64,000 nucleotides of DNA from Lachnoclostridium sp. UBA903 (GTDB taxonomy: Bacteria; Bacillota; Clostridia; Lachnospirales; Lachnospiraceae): the NCBI GenBank assembly GCA_002294045.1, contig DBEP01000114.1:138246-202245 (forward strand), in the 5' to 3' direction. A program made the translations under genes and the position numbers. This document shows, one piece after another, positions 35,315 to 44,285 of the stretch (the first letter of the stretch is position 1; every line of letters begins with the position of its first letter). Under the pieces are notes generated by a model, which was not told the origin of the DNA, did not search any database, and saw only the letters and a list, made by a program, of their open reading frames with translations.

Positions 35315-36805
35315 ATGAAAAAAATTATAATTATAGGCGGAGGAGTAGCAGGTCTGTCCGCAGGAATTCATGCCAGACAGGCAGGTTTTGATTGTACCAT
35401 CCATGAAAAACATAGTATCCCGGGCGGTCATTGTACGGGCTGGACGAGAAAGGGGTACCACATTGACGGCTGTATCCATTGGCTGACCGGAACAAAAAAA
35501 GGAACCGAGCTTTACAAGGTATGGGAGAATGTTGATGCTCTGAATAATGAGACGGAAATTATTCAATTTGAGGAATTTGGCAGATACGAATTATGTGGTG
35601 AAAAAATAACACTGTGGAAAGATTTAAACCGGCTGAAATCGGATTTAATCCGGCTTTCACCGGAAGATGAAGCAGCCGTTACGGAATTTATCAATGATGT
35701 AAAAATAGCCCAGACCATGGATGTGCCGGCGAAAAAACCCGTCGATATGCTTTCTCTTAAGGAGCTGACTCAATTGGGTAAATCCATGAAATCCGCCGGA
35801 GAGCTTATGAATAAAGCCGGTAAAATTACATGTGAAGAGTATGCAAAGCGATTTAAACACCCTGCAATCCGTAAATTGTTTCGTAGCTGTATGTCCGAAG
35901 GTTACAGCATAGCTGCATTTATTTTCAGTCTGGGCATATTCTCAAGCGGCAACGGTGCCGTTCCCAGAGGCGGAAGCCTTGCAATGGCAAAACGGATGAA
36001 AGAGCGTTTTAAGGCGGTCGGAGGTAAACTCGTAACGAATAGTCCGGTGGCCGAGATTGCGGTTGAGGGTGATATCGCTGCGGGGATACGGTTAGCCGAC
36101 GGCACCTTTGAGGCGGCAGATTATGTGATTGCCGCCTGTGATGCCAGGGTTACTTTCGATGAGCTCTTAAAAGGAAGGTATAAAGACAAAAAGTTTGAAA
36201 TAAGATATAACAATCCGGTGGATTATGCCCTTCCCAGCAGTGTGCTGGTAGCTTTTGGCGTATCCGGGGATTTAAAGGATTACCCGAACATTTCCAGCTT
36301 TGAAACAGAACCGTATCGTGTTGGTGTAACGGACTGCACAATTGCTTCTTTTAAGAACTATGCTTATGAACCGGATTTCTCACCGGAAGGCTGTACGGTT
36401 ATAATATCGAACATAGCACAGACCGACAAGGACTATTTTTACTGGGAAAAACTTTATCGGAATAGGGAGGAATACCGGAAGGAAAAGATAAGAGTGGCTA
36501 CTGAACTGCAAACGCGGATTGAGGAGCATTTTCCGGAACTGAAAGGAAATCTGACGCTGCTGGATGTAGCAACACCTGTAACGTATCATCGGTACACAGG
36601 CGCATACCATGGTGCATGGATGTCTTTTATGATGACGGCAAACGCCAAAAACATGATGCATAAGGGCAAAATAAAAGGCTTAAAGAACTGTATGCTGACC
36701 GGTCAATGGTTAGAGCCGCCGGGCGGCCTTCCGGTAGCAGTTGTGACAGGCAAGTTTACTATCCAGAGAATCTGCAAAAAAGAAAAGCTGGAATATATTT
36801 TCTGA
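35315..36805 (+). CDS. Phytoene-desaturase-like FAD/NAD(P)-binding oxidoreductase (CrtI family)
   Basis: 496 residues. Dinucleotide-binding motif IIIIGGGVAGLSAGIHA at the N terminus, followed by IHEKHSIPGGHCTGWTRKGY, typical of CrtI-type flavoproteins. The C-terminal FAD motif lies near MLTGQWLEPPGGLPVAVVTG. The family desaturates or isomerises carotenoids, retinol and related lipids. Start: ATG 35315, with GGAG upstream; TTG 35303 also opens the frame but overlaps the ribosome binding site. No phytoene synthase is nearby, so carotenoid synthesis is not supported. Probably controlled by the upstream TetR gene. Confidence 0.87.
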   Translation: MKKIIIIGGGVAGLSAGIHARQAGFDCTIHEKHSIPGGHCTGWTRKGYHIDGCIHWLTGTKKGTELYKVWENVDALNNETEIIQFEEFGRYELCGEKITLWKDLNRLKSDLIRLSPEDEAAVTEFINDVKIAQTMDVPAKKPVDMLSLKELTQLGKSMKSAGELMNKAGKITCEEYAKRFKHPAIRKLFRSCMSEGYSIAAFIFSLGIFSSGNGAVPRGGSLAMAKRMKERFKAVGGKLVTNSPVAEIAVEGDIAAGIRLADGTFEAADYVIAACDARVTFDELLKGRYKDKKFEIRYNNPVDYALPSSVLVAFGVSGDLKDYPNISSFETEPYRVGVTDCTIASFKNYAYEPDFSPEGCTVIISNIAQTDKDYFYWEKLYRNREEYRKEKIRVATELQTRIEEHFPELKGNLTLLDVATPVTYHRYTGAYHGAWMSFMMTANAKNMMHKGKIKGLKNCMLTGQWLEPPGGLPVAVVTGKFTIQRICKKEKLEYIF

Positions 36806-36825
36806 ACCGGCAGACCGTCTGCCAA

Positions 36826-38109
36826 TTACTGTTTCCGGATGGATAGACGGTAACCAAGGTTCATTGCCAGGTTATATAAAAGATGGGTTTTTGAAACTTT
36901 CATGCGTTTTAAAAACGATAGCAATGAATAAAAACCCGTACGAAATTCCATATAACCGGAATATAGCTGTTCGGGAGACATGTTACCGGGCTTAAATGCA
37001 ACATGGGTTTTGCCGTTATAATAGCGCCAGTCTTCCGTAAGGAGGCGGCCCTCCTGTTTCAGTTGTTCGTAGAGAGGAGTTTTCGGCAAGGGTGTAAGAA
37101 TGCTGACGGTAGCACCGTCTATGCCTAAACGTTCACATGCCCGTAAAGTATCCCGGAAAACCTCAGCCGTATCGCTGTCAAATCCAAAAACGATACCCGC
37201 CTGAATCATGATTCCGTGGGAATGGATGTTTTGTATAATTCTTTCATAGTCATTAACTTGGTTTATTCCCTTTCCTGCGTCCTTTAAGGAGGCTTTGCTA
37301 AAGGATTCCAGTCCTACAAATAAATACAGGCAGCCGGCAGATTTTGCGGTTCTTAACAGTTCCTCATCCGCACAGTCTGCCATGGTTACCTGTGCCGCCC
37401 AGCGTTTCTTTAAAGGGGCCATGTCTTTCATAATTTCCATAGCATAAAATTTATCCGCAAAAAAGTTGTCATCCCAAAATACAAAATGCTTAGACTTAAG
37501 CTGTTTAATCTCCTGAATTACCTCGTCTTTGGGCCGGGTACGGAAGCAATCATGATAAATCTGCTTCAAATTACAATACCTGCATTGATAGGGACAGCCT
37601 CTTGTGGCAAATACGGCGCCTTTCATCAGGGATGTCCTGTGCTTTAGTAAGTCCCAGCGGGGAATGGGTAGGTCTTTTAATACGGATGGAGCTTGCGACT
37701 CATATCTGGGCCGGGCTATTCCGTTATAAAAATCTTCGAGAAACCGGGGCCAGGTTTCTTCACCTTCACCGACTAAAAGATAATCGCAGTGACCGCCGGC
37801 TTCTTCGGGAAGCAGTGTCGCATGGGGGCCGCCAAAGACTACCTTTGCACCTTTGTCACGGAAATATTTACTGATTTCATAGCAATGATAAGAATTGGGC
37901 GTATTTACGGTAACTGCGACAAGGTCAAAGGCTTTATTGTAAGGTATCTTCTGGTTATATTCATCAACTAAGGTAATAACATATTGCTTCTCGTTTATAA
38001 ATGCGGCCAGATATGGTATGGTAATCTGGGAGAAATTATTAAATTGCTTTCTGCGGAATTTGTTAATTTCCTTATTTTCCGGCTGTATCAGCAGAATACT
38101 TTTTTTCAT
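36826..38109 (-). CDS. B12-binding-type radical SAM protein
   Basis: 427 residues. N-terminal Rossmann-like B12-binding domain (LLIQPENKEINKFR, VVFGGPHATLLPEEA, YLLVGEGEETW) followed by the radical SAM core with RGCPYQCRYCNLKQ (about residue 165). The barrel continues with FVFWDDNFFADKF, FVGLESFSK and VFGFDSDT. The B12 domain lacks an obvious DxHxxG His, common in this branch. Family members methylate or rearrange lipids, peptides and antibiotics. I chose ATG 38109, preceded by GGAGG; the frame extends 41 codons further upstream without a binding site. It converges with the CrtI-like gene, so the pair may act on a shared substrate, which is inference. Confidence 0.85.
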   Translation of the reverse strand: MKKSILLIQPENKEINKFRRKQFNNFSQITIPYLAAFINEKQYVITLVDEYNQKIPYNKAFDLVAVTVNTPNSYHCYEISKYFRDKGAKVVFGGPHATLLPEEAGGHCDYLLVGEGEETWPRFLEDFYNGIARPRYESQAPSVLKDLPIPRWDLLKHRTSLMKGAVFATRGCPYQCRYCNLKQIYHDCFRTRPKDEVIQEIKQLKSKHFVFWDDNFFADKFYAMEIMKDMAPLKKRWAAQVTMADCADEELLRTAKSAGCLYLFVGLESFSKASLKDAGKGINQVNDYERIIQNIHSHGIMIQAGIVFGFDSDTAEVFRDTLRACERLGIDGATVSILTPLPKTPLYEQLKQEGRLLTEDWRYYNGKTHVAFKPGNMSPEQLYSGYMEFRTGFYSLLSFLKRMKVSKTHLLYNLAMNLGYRLSIRKQ

Positions 38110-38653
38110 AATTTCCTCCATTCCTATACACGCTTTCTGCGCATCTGAAATTTGCGCCGAATGCCTTGCTATATTAATTAAAATAAGTTTTACTTCCACC
38201 GCGGCATCCCGTTTTACTAATAAATACTGCATTTGAGTTATAGAAACTGCGTTTCATTGCAAATATTGCTTCTCAGATTACAAAATGGCATCTCGTGTTA
38301 CTATTAAGTATTATAAATCGGAAATCATTATAAGTCAATCAATATTTATTGTAAAACAATAAATATTTACTTTATAACAATAACATTTCAATAAATAAAG
38401 GTAGTATAGGCAAAACCGTGCGAAACCGGAATTCAATAAGAAGCAGGATACCAATTCGTAAAAGTGTATCATGTTTGTATTCTAAACCGGAATATATAAT
38501 GGGATATGTAAAGGAATATATAAACGAATTGCAGCCTTTGTAATCAGCCTGAAAGTTTTGTATGAAAAATAGCATTTTTTATTAAGATGATTGGAATTTA
38601 TTCTGCTATAATAAAAACAACAATTTAAAAAATATTACACAGGAGGTGTCATT
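38110..38653. other. Divergent intergenic region
   Basis: AT-rich; no gene supported. It contains direct-repeat-like ATTTAC/ATTTATTG stretches near 38340-38390 and an extended -10 (TGCTATAAT, 38604-38612) before the AraC gene. Confidence 0.4.
38604..38612 (+). promoter_or_regulatory. Extended -10 element for the AraC/ClpP operon
   Basis: TGCTATAAT lies 42 bp before the GTG start. The -35 is poor, as expected for an extended -10 promoter or an activated one. Confidence 0.4.
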
Positions 38654-39088
38654 GTGAAAGATTCGGCAAAAATTATTCCGCGAACCATAGATTACATTGA
38701 AAAGCATTTGCAGGAAGGTTTAAACCTTAATGACATAGCCAAACATACCGGTTATTCCAAATATCATTTAAACAGGATATTTTCTGAAACAGTAGGCTGT
38801 ACCATCCACAAGTACATCCAAAAGCGCCGGCTGACAAAAGCAGCAGAGATGCTTGCGTATACGGATATTCCCATAGCCCAGATTGCACTGGAAGCCCAAT
38901 ATGAATCCCAGCAGGCATTTACCCTGGCCTTCCGTCAATTATATGTAAAGACTCCTTTACTATACCGGAAGACGGGAGAATTCATACCGAAGCAGCCAAA
39001 ATATGGCACCGGTTTAAAGGAACAAAGACTATTTGCAAATACCCTGTACTTTATCAGTCATGCCAGGAAGGAGATGAAGGCAGCATGA
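38654..39088 (+). CDS. AraC-type HTH regulator, DNA-binding domain only
   Basis: 144 residues. Almost the whole protein is the double helix-turn-helix: LNDIAKHTGYSKYHLNRIF, then AEMLAYTDIPIAQIALEAQY with SQQAFTLAFRQLYVKTPLLYR. No effector domain is present, so activity may depend on amount rather than ligand, as in MarA/SoxS. Start is GTG 38654 with AGGAGG upstream. The stop overlaps the ATG of the clpP gene (ATGA), a tight coupling. Confidence 0.87.
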   Translation: MKDSAKIIPRTIDYIEKHLQEGLNLNDIAKHTGYSKYHLNRIFSETVGCTIHKYIQKRRLTKAAEMLAYTDIPIAQIALEAQYESQQAFTLAFRQLYVKTPLLYRKTGEFIPKQPKYGTGLKEQRLFANTLYFISHARKEMKAA

Positions 39089-39675
39089 GTTTAATACCAT
39101 ACGTAGTTGAACAGACCGGCAGGGGGGAAAGAAGTTATGATATCTATTCCAGGCTGTTAAGTGACAGAATTATATTTCTGGGAGAGGATGTAAATGAAAG
39201 CTCGGCCAGTCTGGTGGTGGCCCAGTTATTATTTCTGGAAGCGCAGGACCCGGGCAAGGATATTTCCCTTTATATTAATAGCCCGGGAGGTTCCGTGCCC
39301 GCCGGTATGGCAATTTATGATACCATGAAATACATAAAATGTGATATTTCAACCATATGTATCGGAATGGCTGCAAGCATGGGAGCTTTCCTGTTAGCCG
39401 GCGGTACCAAAGGCAAGCGGTTTGCACTTCCCAATGCCGAAATCATGATACATCAGCCCTCAGGAGGGGCAAAGGGCACGGCCAGTGATATCCGGATAAT
39501 GGCGGAATACGTACTGAATAATAAAAAGAAACTGAACCGGATAATGGCCGCCAATACCGGCAGGAGCATAGAAGAAATTGAAAGGGATACGGACAGGGAC
39601 CATTTCATGAGTGCGGAAGAGGCACTGAATTACGGCCTGATTGATAAAGTGATGACAAGCCGTCCGTACCAATAA
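39085..39675 (+). CDS. clpP: ClpP-family ATP-dependent protease proteolytic subunit (paralogue)
   Basis: 196 residues. Ser-His-Asp triad intact: Ser in GMAASMGAFLLAGG (about 98), His in MIHQPSGG (about 123) and Asp in TDRDHFMS (about 172). Hydrophobic patch and handle helix look normal. Such barrels need a Clp ATPase to unfold substrates. The housekeeping clpP usually stands with clpX and tig; here the partner is a small AraC regulator coupled by a 4-bp overlap. I infer a second, conditionally made ClpP. No terminator of standard type follows; an inverted-repeat element lies 95 bp downstream. Confidence 0.9.
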   Translation: MSLIPYVVEQTGRGERSYDIYSRLLSDRIIFLGEDVNESSASLVVAQLLFLEAQDPGKDISLYINSPGGSVPAGMAIYDTMKYIKCDISTICIGMAASMGAFLLAGGTKGKRFALPNAEIMIHQPSGGAKGTASDIRIMAEYVLNNKKKLNRIMAANTGRSIEEIERDTDRDHFMSAEEALNYGLIDKVMTSRPYQ

Positions 39676-40211
39676 TCTTTGAACCGGATAATAATATTTA
39701 ACGGATAATAATATTTGAATATAACTGTATATGTTAGTAATTTCATGTTATAAAGATATCCTGAAGGTTAGAGTGTGTTTGAAAAATGCTTGTGCCGGGC
39801 TGGATGCTCCAATTTGTGGGAGACAGGAGCGATTTTGGGAGAGTAGCGGTGGCTGCTCTCCCAAAATTGCGACGAAGTATACCGCAAAGTGGGGCGTTCA
39901 GAACGGCATAATGATTTTTCAAACACTCTCTAGTGAGGAATACGTAACCTTCGGGATATTTTAATTTTCCGGCATAAATGTATCATAGGATACACTGGCA
40001 GATATCCTTGCCAATTTGTAATGAAAAAGGTGCTGTACGGATAAGCTATCCATATAAGTATCTTGATAATGTGCATAGCATGGGATAAAATAAAGGAAAG
40101 AAGTACATAGCCGGTTCATACAAAGTAAGCATATATTGCAGATTCGAAAGAACTGAACCGGGAGCGGGAGGCTTTTATGAAATAGTGTGTTATTTTAAAG
40201 GAGGAAACAGA
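39676..40211. other. Intergenic with an inverted-repeat element
   Basis: No gene supported. It contains the full copy A of repeat family 1 (39770-39931) and about 280 bp of unremarkable sequence before the PaaK-like gene. Confidence 0.5.
39770..39931 (+). repeat. Inverted-repeat element family 1, full copy A (162 bp)
   Basis: Ends AGAGTGTGTTTGAAAAAT and ATTTTTCAAACACTCTCT form terminal inverted repeats. Inside are two hairpins; the larger (39833-39867) pairs TTTTGGGAGAG with CTCTCCCAAAA. There is no coding capacity. Copies B, C, D and E lie elsewhere in the window. Confidence 0.8.
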
Positions 40212-41597
40212 ATGAAAATCGGATTAGTAAAAGCAATAAAACTGACATCTTCCTATGGAAAAATGTCCCTTAGTGAAAGGGAAAGACTTCGGGAAAACAA
40301 GCTAAAGCAGCTTGTTACTTATGCAAAAAACAACAGTCCATATTTTAACGGGCTATATGCCGGTATCGGTGAAGATTTCAAATTAACCGATTTACCTGTT
40401 ACGAACAAAGTGGAGATGTTAAAATATTTTGATACATGGGTGACAGACAGAAAAGTACACTTATCCGATATTATGGAGTTTATGAATGACTTAGATAATG
40501 TGGGCCGCGGTTTTATGGGCAGGTATCTGGTTTTCACCACATCGGGCTCCACCGGCAATCCTTCTATAATATTATGTGATAAAACAGCAAAAAATGTAAT
40601 GGATGCCATAGCTATTTTGAGGGCTTATGCAAGAAAAGAAGATTTGAAGGCATTTATAAAAAAGAGGGGCAAAACGGCGGGCGTATTTGCAACAGGCGGG
40701 TTTTACCTGGGTTACGCCAGTGTCCGTAACAGACACCTGAGAATGCCCTGGAAAAAAAGACAGGCTATGATTACAAGTATATTAAATCCCATTGAGAAGA
40801 TAGTAGAAGAACTTAACCGGTTTCAGCCGGCAATGTTAGGCGGTTATCCAACCGCGCTGGAACTGCTGGCCGAAGAGAAAAAAAGCGGCAGACTCCGTAT
40901 CTCGCCCATATTAATTATGGCCGGAGGCGAATATTTCAGCAAGGAGCTACGTGAAATGTTATGTGAAACTTTTCAGTGTTATGTACAGACCAACTATTCC
41001 TGTACGGAAGGCGGAATGGTAGCCAGTGAATGTGAAAACCAGCATTTTCATATAAATGATGACTGGATAATCGTAGAACCGGTGGACAAGGACAATAATC
41101 CGGTGCCTGACGGAGTACAGTCGGATAAATGGCTGCTGACGAACCTTTCAAATTACACACAGCCTTTGATACGGTATGAAATAACCGACCGTATCATTTT
41201 ACACCGGGAGGGCTGTGCCTGCCGGAATCCGTCACCCTGGGTTGAAATCGAAGGCAGGACGGATGACATATTGCATTTTCACAGTGATAAGGGAACTGTG
41301 CGTATAATTCCACTGGCATTATACGCCATACTGAAAGAAGTTCATGAAATAAACCGGTTTCAGCTTATACTAAAGCAGAATAATCAATTGGAATTACGCC
41401 TGGTCTGTAGAAGTAAGGCTGCAATACCGGAAGCTTTTGCCATGGCAGAAGGCAAAATACTCCAGTATTTAAAAGAAAACGGGATTACGGATGCAGCGGT
41501 GTATTTATCGGAGGAAGAACCGAAAGTACATCCGAAAAGCGGAAAATTCAAACATGTATATCAGGAAGTGAAAGAGGACGGAGAGAAAGAATTCTAA
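40212..41597 (+). CDS. PaaK-like adenylate-forming enzyme (phenylacetate-CoA ligase/F390 synthetase family)
   Basis: 461 residues. AMP-binding P-loop FTTSGSTGNPSI (about residue 105), then GGYPTALELLAEEK, a YSCTEGG segment (about 265) typical of PaaK-like adenylating enzymes, and the late motif IEGRTDDIL. The C-terminal lid domain ends with KVHPKSGKFKHV. The family activates carboxylic acids as acyl-adenylates, some then passing them to CoA. I chose ATG 40212, with AAAGGAGG eight bases upstream; the frame is open from 40185. The substrate is not deducible. No carrier protein or CoA-related gene is nearby. Confidence 0.83.
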   Translation: MKIGLVKAIKLTSSYGKMSLSERERLRENKLKQLVTYAKNNSPYFNGLYAGIGEDFKLTDLPVTNKVEMLKYFDTWVTDRKVHLSDIMEFMNDLDNVGRGFMGRYLVFTTSGSTGNPSIILCDKTAKNVMDAIAILRAYARKEDLKAFIKKRGKTAGVFATGGFYLGYASVRNRHLRMPWKKRQAMITSILNPIEKIVEELNRFQPAMLGGYPTALELLAEEKKSGRLRISPILIMAGGEYFSKELREMLCETFQCYVQTNYSCTEGGMVASECENQHFHINDDWIIVEPVDKDNNPVPDGVQSDKWLLTNLSNYTQPLIRYEITDRIILHREGCACRNPSPWVEIEGRTDDILHFHSDKGTVRIIPLALYAILKEVHEINRFQLILKQNNQLELRLVCRSKAAIPEAFAMAEGKILQYLKENGITDAAVYLSEEEPKVHPKSGKFKHVYQEVKEDGEKEF

Positions 41598-41620
41598 AGG
41601 ATAACCGGTAGTCCGGCATG

Positions 41621-41690
41621 ATCGCTCCTTGCCTTCCAGAAAGCGAAGCGTCCGGCCCGGCGCCGCACAAGTATTTTTCAAACACACTCC
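41621..41690 (-). repeat. Inverted-repeat element family 1, partial copy D
   Basis: Right half of the element only: GCGAAGCGTCCGGCCCGG then CACAAGTATTTTTCAAACACACTCC. It lies immediately upstream of the Nudix gene; its terminus ends 20 bp before that gene's ATG. Confidence 0.7.
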
Positions 41691-41710
41691 GGAGCGGACA
41701 GGAGACAGAA

Positions 41711-42265
41711 ATGAATCAGAACAGTTGGGTAAGCGATTCCGATTTTATTGGAATTATTGACAAAAGAAATTATAACGTAATGTGGGAGAAAGTAACCAGG
41801 ACGGCAATCAGGGGAATTATCGAATCAGACGGTAAAATAGCGTTAATTCACAGCAGCAAATATGGGGACTATAAATTTCCTGGCGGCGGAATGGAAGCAG
41901 GGGAAAGCATGGAAGAAACCTTAATCCGGGAAGTTTCGGAAGAAACCGGGTTAAAGGTGGTTCCCGAATCCATCCGGTATTGGGGCAAAGTCAAGGAAAT
42001 TAAGAAAGATAAAGAACAAAATAGGATTTTTGAGCAGATATCCTATTACTTTCATTGTGACATTCTGCCGGAGAAAGGTAAGCGCAACCTGAATGAATAT
42101 GAGGAAAAGTATGAATATGTATTAATGTGGAAAACCCTGGAGGAAGCTATTGAAAATAATACGATAGCCAACAATACGGAATATACGCCCTGGGTTTTCA
42201 GAGATACGCTGGTAATGGATAAATTAAAGGAAGAAAAGGATCTGAAAATCATCGCACCGTCCTAA
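41711..42265 (+). CDS. Nudix hydrolase
   Basis: 184 residues. The Nudix box is complete: GGGMEAGESMEETLIREVSEETG (Gx5Ex7REVxEExG; shown here in abbreviated reading), around residues 58-80. It should hydrolyse a nucleoside-diphosphate-linked compound, cytoplasmic. I chose ATG 41711 with CAGGAGA upstream; the frame opens earlier at 41618, inside repeat copy D. The last seven or so codons and the stop TAA lie inside repeat copy B, so the natural C terminus was probably changed by an insertion. The gene is thus sandwiched between two copies of the same element. Confidence 0.85.
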   Translation: MNQNSWVSDSDFIGIIDKRNYNVMWEKVTRTAIRGIIESDGKIALIHSSKYGDYKFPGGGMEAGESMEETLIREVSEETGLKVVPESIRYWGKVKEIKKDKEQNRIFEQISYYFHCDILPEKGKRNLNEYEEKYEYVLMWKTLEEAIENNTIANNTEYTPWVFRDTLVMDKLKEEKDLKIIAPS

Positions 42266-42390
42266 ACGCCTCACTTTGCGGTATACTGCGTCGCGATTTT
42301 GGGACGTAGCACCACTACGGACCCAAAAACGCTTCTGCCTCCACAAAGCGGAGCATCCAGTCCGGCACAAGTATTTTTCAAACTCACTCT
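42242..42390 (-). repeat. Inverted-repeat element family 1, copy B
   Basis: Inverse orientation to copy A. It starts within the Nudix 3' end (CTGAAAATCATCGCACCG), contains TTTGCGGTATACTGCGTCG and an inner hairpin (GGACGTAG region), and ends ATTTTTCAAACTCACTCT. The left terminus has lost the GTGTTTG part. Confidence 0.75.
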
Positions 42391-42410
42391 GGTTTTATAA
42401 ACTAATTATT

Positions 42411-42863
42411 CTAAAATCTTGATTTCTCATAATTGTATGGAATACTTGTACCAACAACAACATCTTCAATTTTTTCCAGGATAAGCCAGTCATCCATATT
42501 GCCCTGACGTTCAAAATCCAATGGCTCTATCTGTTTTACGCTTTCAAGTTCCACAAGGCAGAGACATTTCTTATGCCACCGTTCTTTTTGTTTAGTAGAC
42601 AGATTTAATTTCTCCTGATTATCCGATAACACTTTTTCAATCTCAGCATCCGTAAGTTTTACATAATCTTGTACGCTTTTTACGGAAGCAGCAGCTGATA
42701 TCCTGCCGGTACCTTTATTCATAAAATAGAGAGTCTCATCCTGAAAAACCCTGCTGTGGGGGATTTTTCTCCCTGCGGCACCGCGGATAATCATGGTTTT
42801 TGAACCGGCTAAAATCTTTTCCAGCTCGTGTTCTTTCCCATCACAATAAACCAGATGTACCAT
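42411..42863 (-). CDS. Uncharacterised protein, possibly ASCH/EVE (PUA-like) fold
   Basis: 150 residues. The segment LEKILAGSKTMIIRGAAGRK near the N terminus and the following short strands (ETLYFMNKGTGRISAAASV) suggest a PUA-like ASCH or EVE domain, which in other proteins binds RNA or modified bases; this is a weak fold-level guess. ATG 42863 lies 3 bp after the stop of the AraC/GyrI-like gene, with AAAGGGG upstream, so the two form an operon. A TTG at 42869 would overlap the preceding stop. Confidence 0.6.
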   Translation of the reverse strand: MVHLVYCDGKEHELEKILAGSKTMIIRGAAGRKIPHSRVFQDETLYFMNKGTGRISAAASVKSVQDYVKLTDAEIEKVLSDNQEKLNLSTKQKERWHKKCLCLVELESVKQIEPLDFERQGNMDDWLILEKIEDVVVGTSIPYNYEKSRF

Positions 42864-42865
42864 TC

Positions 42866-43720
42866 TCAATCCCCTTTCTTCTCAACCGGAATCCAGGCTT
42901 CGTACCTGGTATTTTGCGGGTCGGCATTCAGATATACTTCTATATCAGGTGCGTTGGCATATTCATAACCCGAAGAGGGAAGCCATTCCGTTACGATTCT
43001 TTTTTCTAATTCCTGGATGGACTGATTGGTTCCTTCACCCGGAAAAATAGCCCAGGTTGAAGCAGGAACCGTGTACTCTTCCAAGCCATTGCCAATTGGC
43101 TGGTGACTGGCAACGGCAATATAATATTTCCAATTTCCCGGTTCATTGCAGGAGCTTACCCCAAGCAAACCCAATGGCATACCGTCCATCATCCCTGCAA
43201 TTCTGGGGATAGTACCATCTGCTGCGGCATTTTCCCACATTTTAGGTACTATTTCAAAATTTTTCTCAAGCTCCGGCAGCAGCGGTTTGGAAATACCGAT
43301 AATCCGGAAGGCTTTCTTTTTTTCAATTCTGTAATCCAATGAAACATCTCCTTTTATTGTTATTTTGAAGCTGACAGGAGGAAATGCTTTCAAAACAGTA
43401 CCATTTTTTCTTACATGGGAAGGGGCTGTTTTGTGAATACTTTTAAATGCCCTGTTAAATGCTGTCGGTGAATCGTACCCATATTTAAGCGCGATATCGA
43501 TTACCTTTTTATCCCCGTTCTGCAAATCCACGGCAGCCAGCGACATTTTCCTGCGGCGTATATATTCGGATAACGGTATGTCAGCCATATAAGAGAACAT
43601 CCGCTGGAAATGATAAGTCGAACAGCAGGCAATCTTTGCTGTTTCCTCTAAATCAATAACATCCGTCATATGTTCCTCCATATAATTAACGGCACTGTTC
43701 AGACGGTCTATCCAATCCAT
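42866..43720 (-). CDS. AraC-family regulator with GyrI-like effector domain (paralogue 1)
   Basis: 284 residues. Residues 1-105 carry the double HTH (AKIACCSTYHFQRMFSYMA, then IDIALKYGYDSPTAFNRAFK). Residues 125-284 are a GyrI-like (AraC effector-binding) domain ending TEWLPSSGYEYANAPDIEVY. Such proteins bind hydrophobic drugs or peptides and activate efflux or detoxification genes. RBS AAGGAGG precedes the ATG at 43720. The gene at 57665 is a clear paralogue on the other side of the CRISPR-Cas locus. Confidence 0.9.
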   Translation of the reverse strand: MDWIDRLNSAVNYMEEHMTDVIDLEETAKIACCSTYHFQRMFSYMADIPLSEYIRRRKMSLAAVDLQNGDKKVIDIALKYGYDSPTAFNRAFKSIHKTAPSHVRKNGTVLKAFPPVSFKITIKGDVSLDYRIEKKKAFRIIGISKPLLPELEKNFEIVPKMWENAAADGTIPRIAGMMDGMPLGLLGVSSCNEPGNWKYYIAVASHQPIGNGLEEYTVPASTWAIFPGEGTNQSIQELEKRIVTEWLPSSGYEYANAPDIEVYLNADPQNTRYEAWIPVEKKGD

Positions 43721-44005
43721 TCCTTTACCTCCTTAAGAATAAAATAAACAATTACTGCAAAAAATGCCTCTCTTTTTCTGCCCGATAAAGAGAGCATATA
43801 GAGAGCATATATTAACGTAGATATGTGCCAATACAAGGCATAGCGGCAAAATTTAGCCATATTTATTATAGCATTGAGTTTATAGGAATGTATATGATAA
43901 AATACGGATTTCATATATTAAAGAAATACCTATTTATATATTAAATTAAATTGTAAGCATGCAATATTTCTTGAGTACGGCATATATTCTACCGAGGTGA
44001 AAAAT

Positions 44006-44215
44006 ATGCAGTCATGCGAACTAGCGGCCACCATTACAGCAATTGCCTGCGCCATAGCAAATAATTGTTCCGAGGAAGAAGTCACTATAATGGCATCTGC
44101 TTTTAATCAGCTTGGAGATACGCTGGCAACGATACTTGCACAGGAAAGTTTTATTAATGCTCAGAAGGATACGGGAAAAAGTCAAAAGGAGTGTAAAAAA
44201 AATGTGGAGGGATGA
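44006..44215 (+). CDS. DUF6774-like small protein
   Basis: 69 residues. MQSCELAATITAIACAIANN and the segment LGDTLATILAQ match a small family widespread in Lachnospiraceae that I recall as DUF6774; no function is known. ATG 44006 has GAGGTG six bases upstream; a GTG at 43997 overlaps that site. The terminator hairpin begins inside the end of the coding region. Confidence 0.65.
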   Translation: MQSCELAATITAIACAIANNCSEEEVTIMASAFNQLGDTLATILAQESFINAQKDTGKSQKECKKNVEG

Positions 44216-44229
44216 CTCCACATTTTTTA
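44195..44229 (+). terminator. Rho-independent terminator
   Basis: AATGTGGAG and CTCCACATT pair and are followed by T residues. It overlaps the last codons of the DUF6774-like gene. Confidence 0.8.
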
Positions 44230-44237
44230 TTCTTACC

Positions 44238-44270
44238 AGAGCTTGTTTGAAAACTGCTTGTGTTGGGTTT
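44238..44270 (+). repeat. Inverted-repeat element family 1, fragment E
   Basis: AGAGCTTGTTTGAAAA followed by CTGCTTGTGTTGGGTTT matches the first 33 bases of copy A with several changes. The rest of the element is missing. Confidence 0.5.
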
Positions 44271-44285
44271 AATACAAAGTAAATT

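Noticed and set aside
35315..36805. Carotenoid biosynthesis locus based on the CrtI-like oxidoreductase
   Set aside because: No phytoene synthase, prenyltransferase or cyclase gene in the window.
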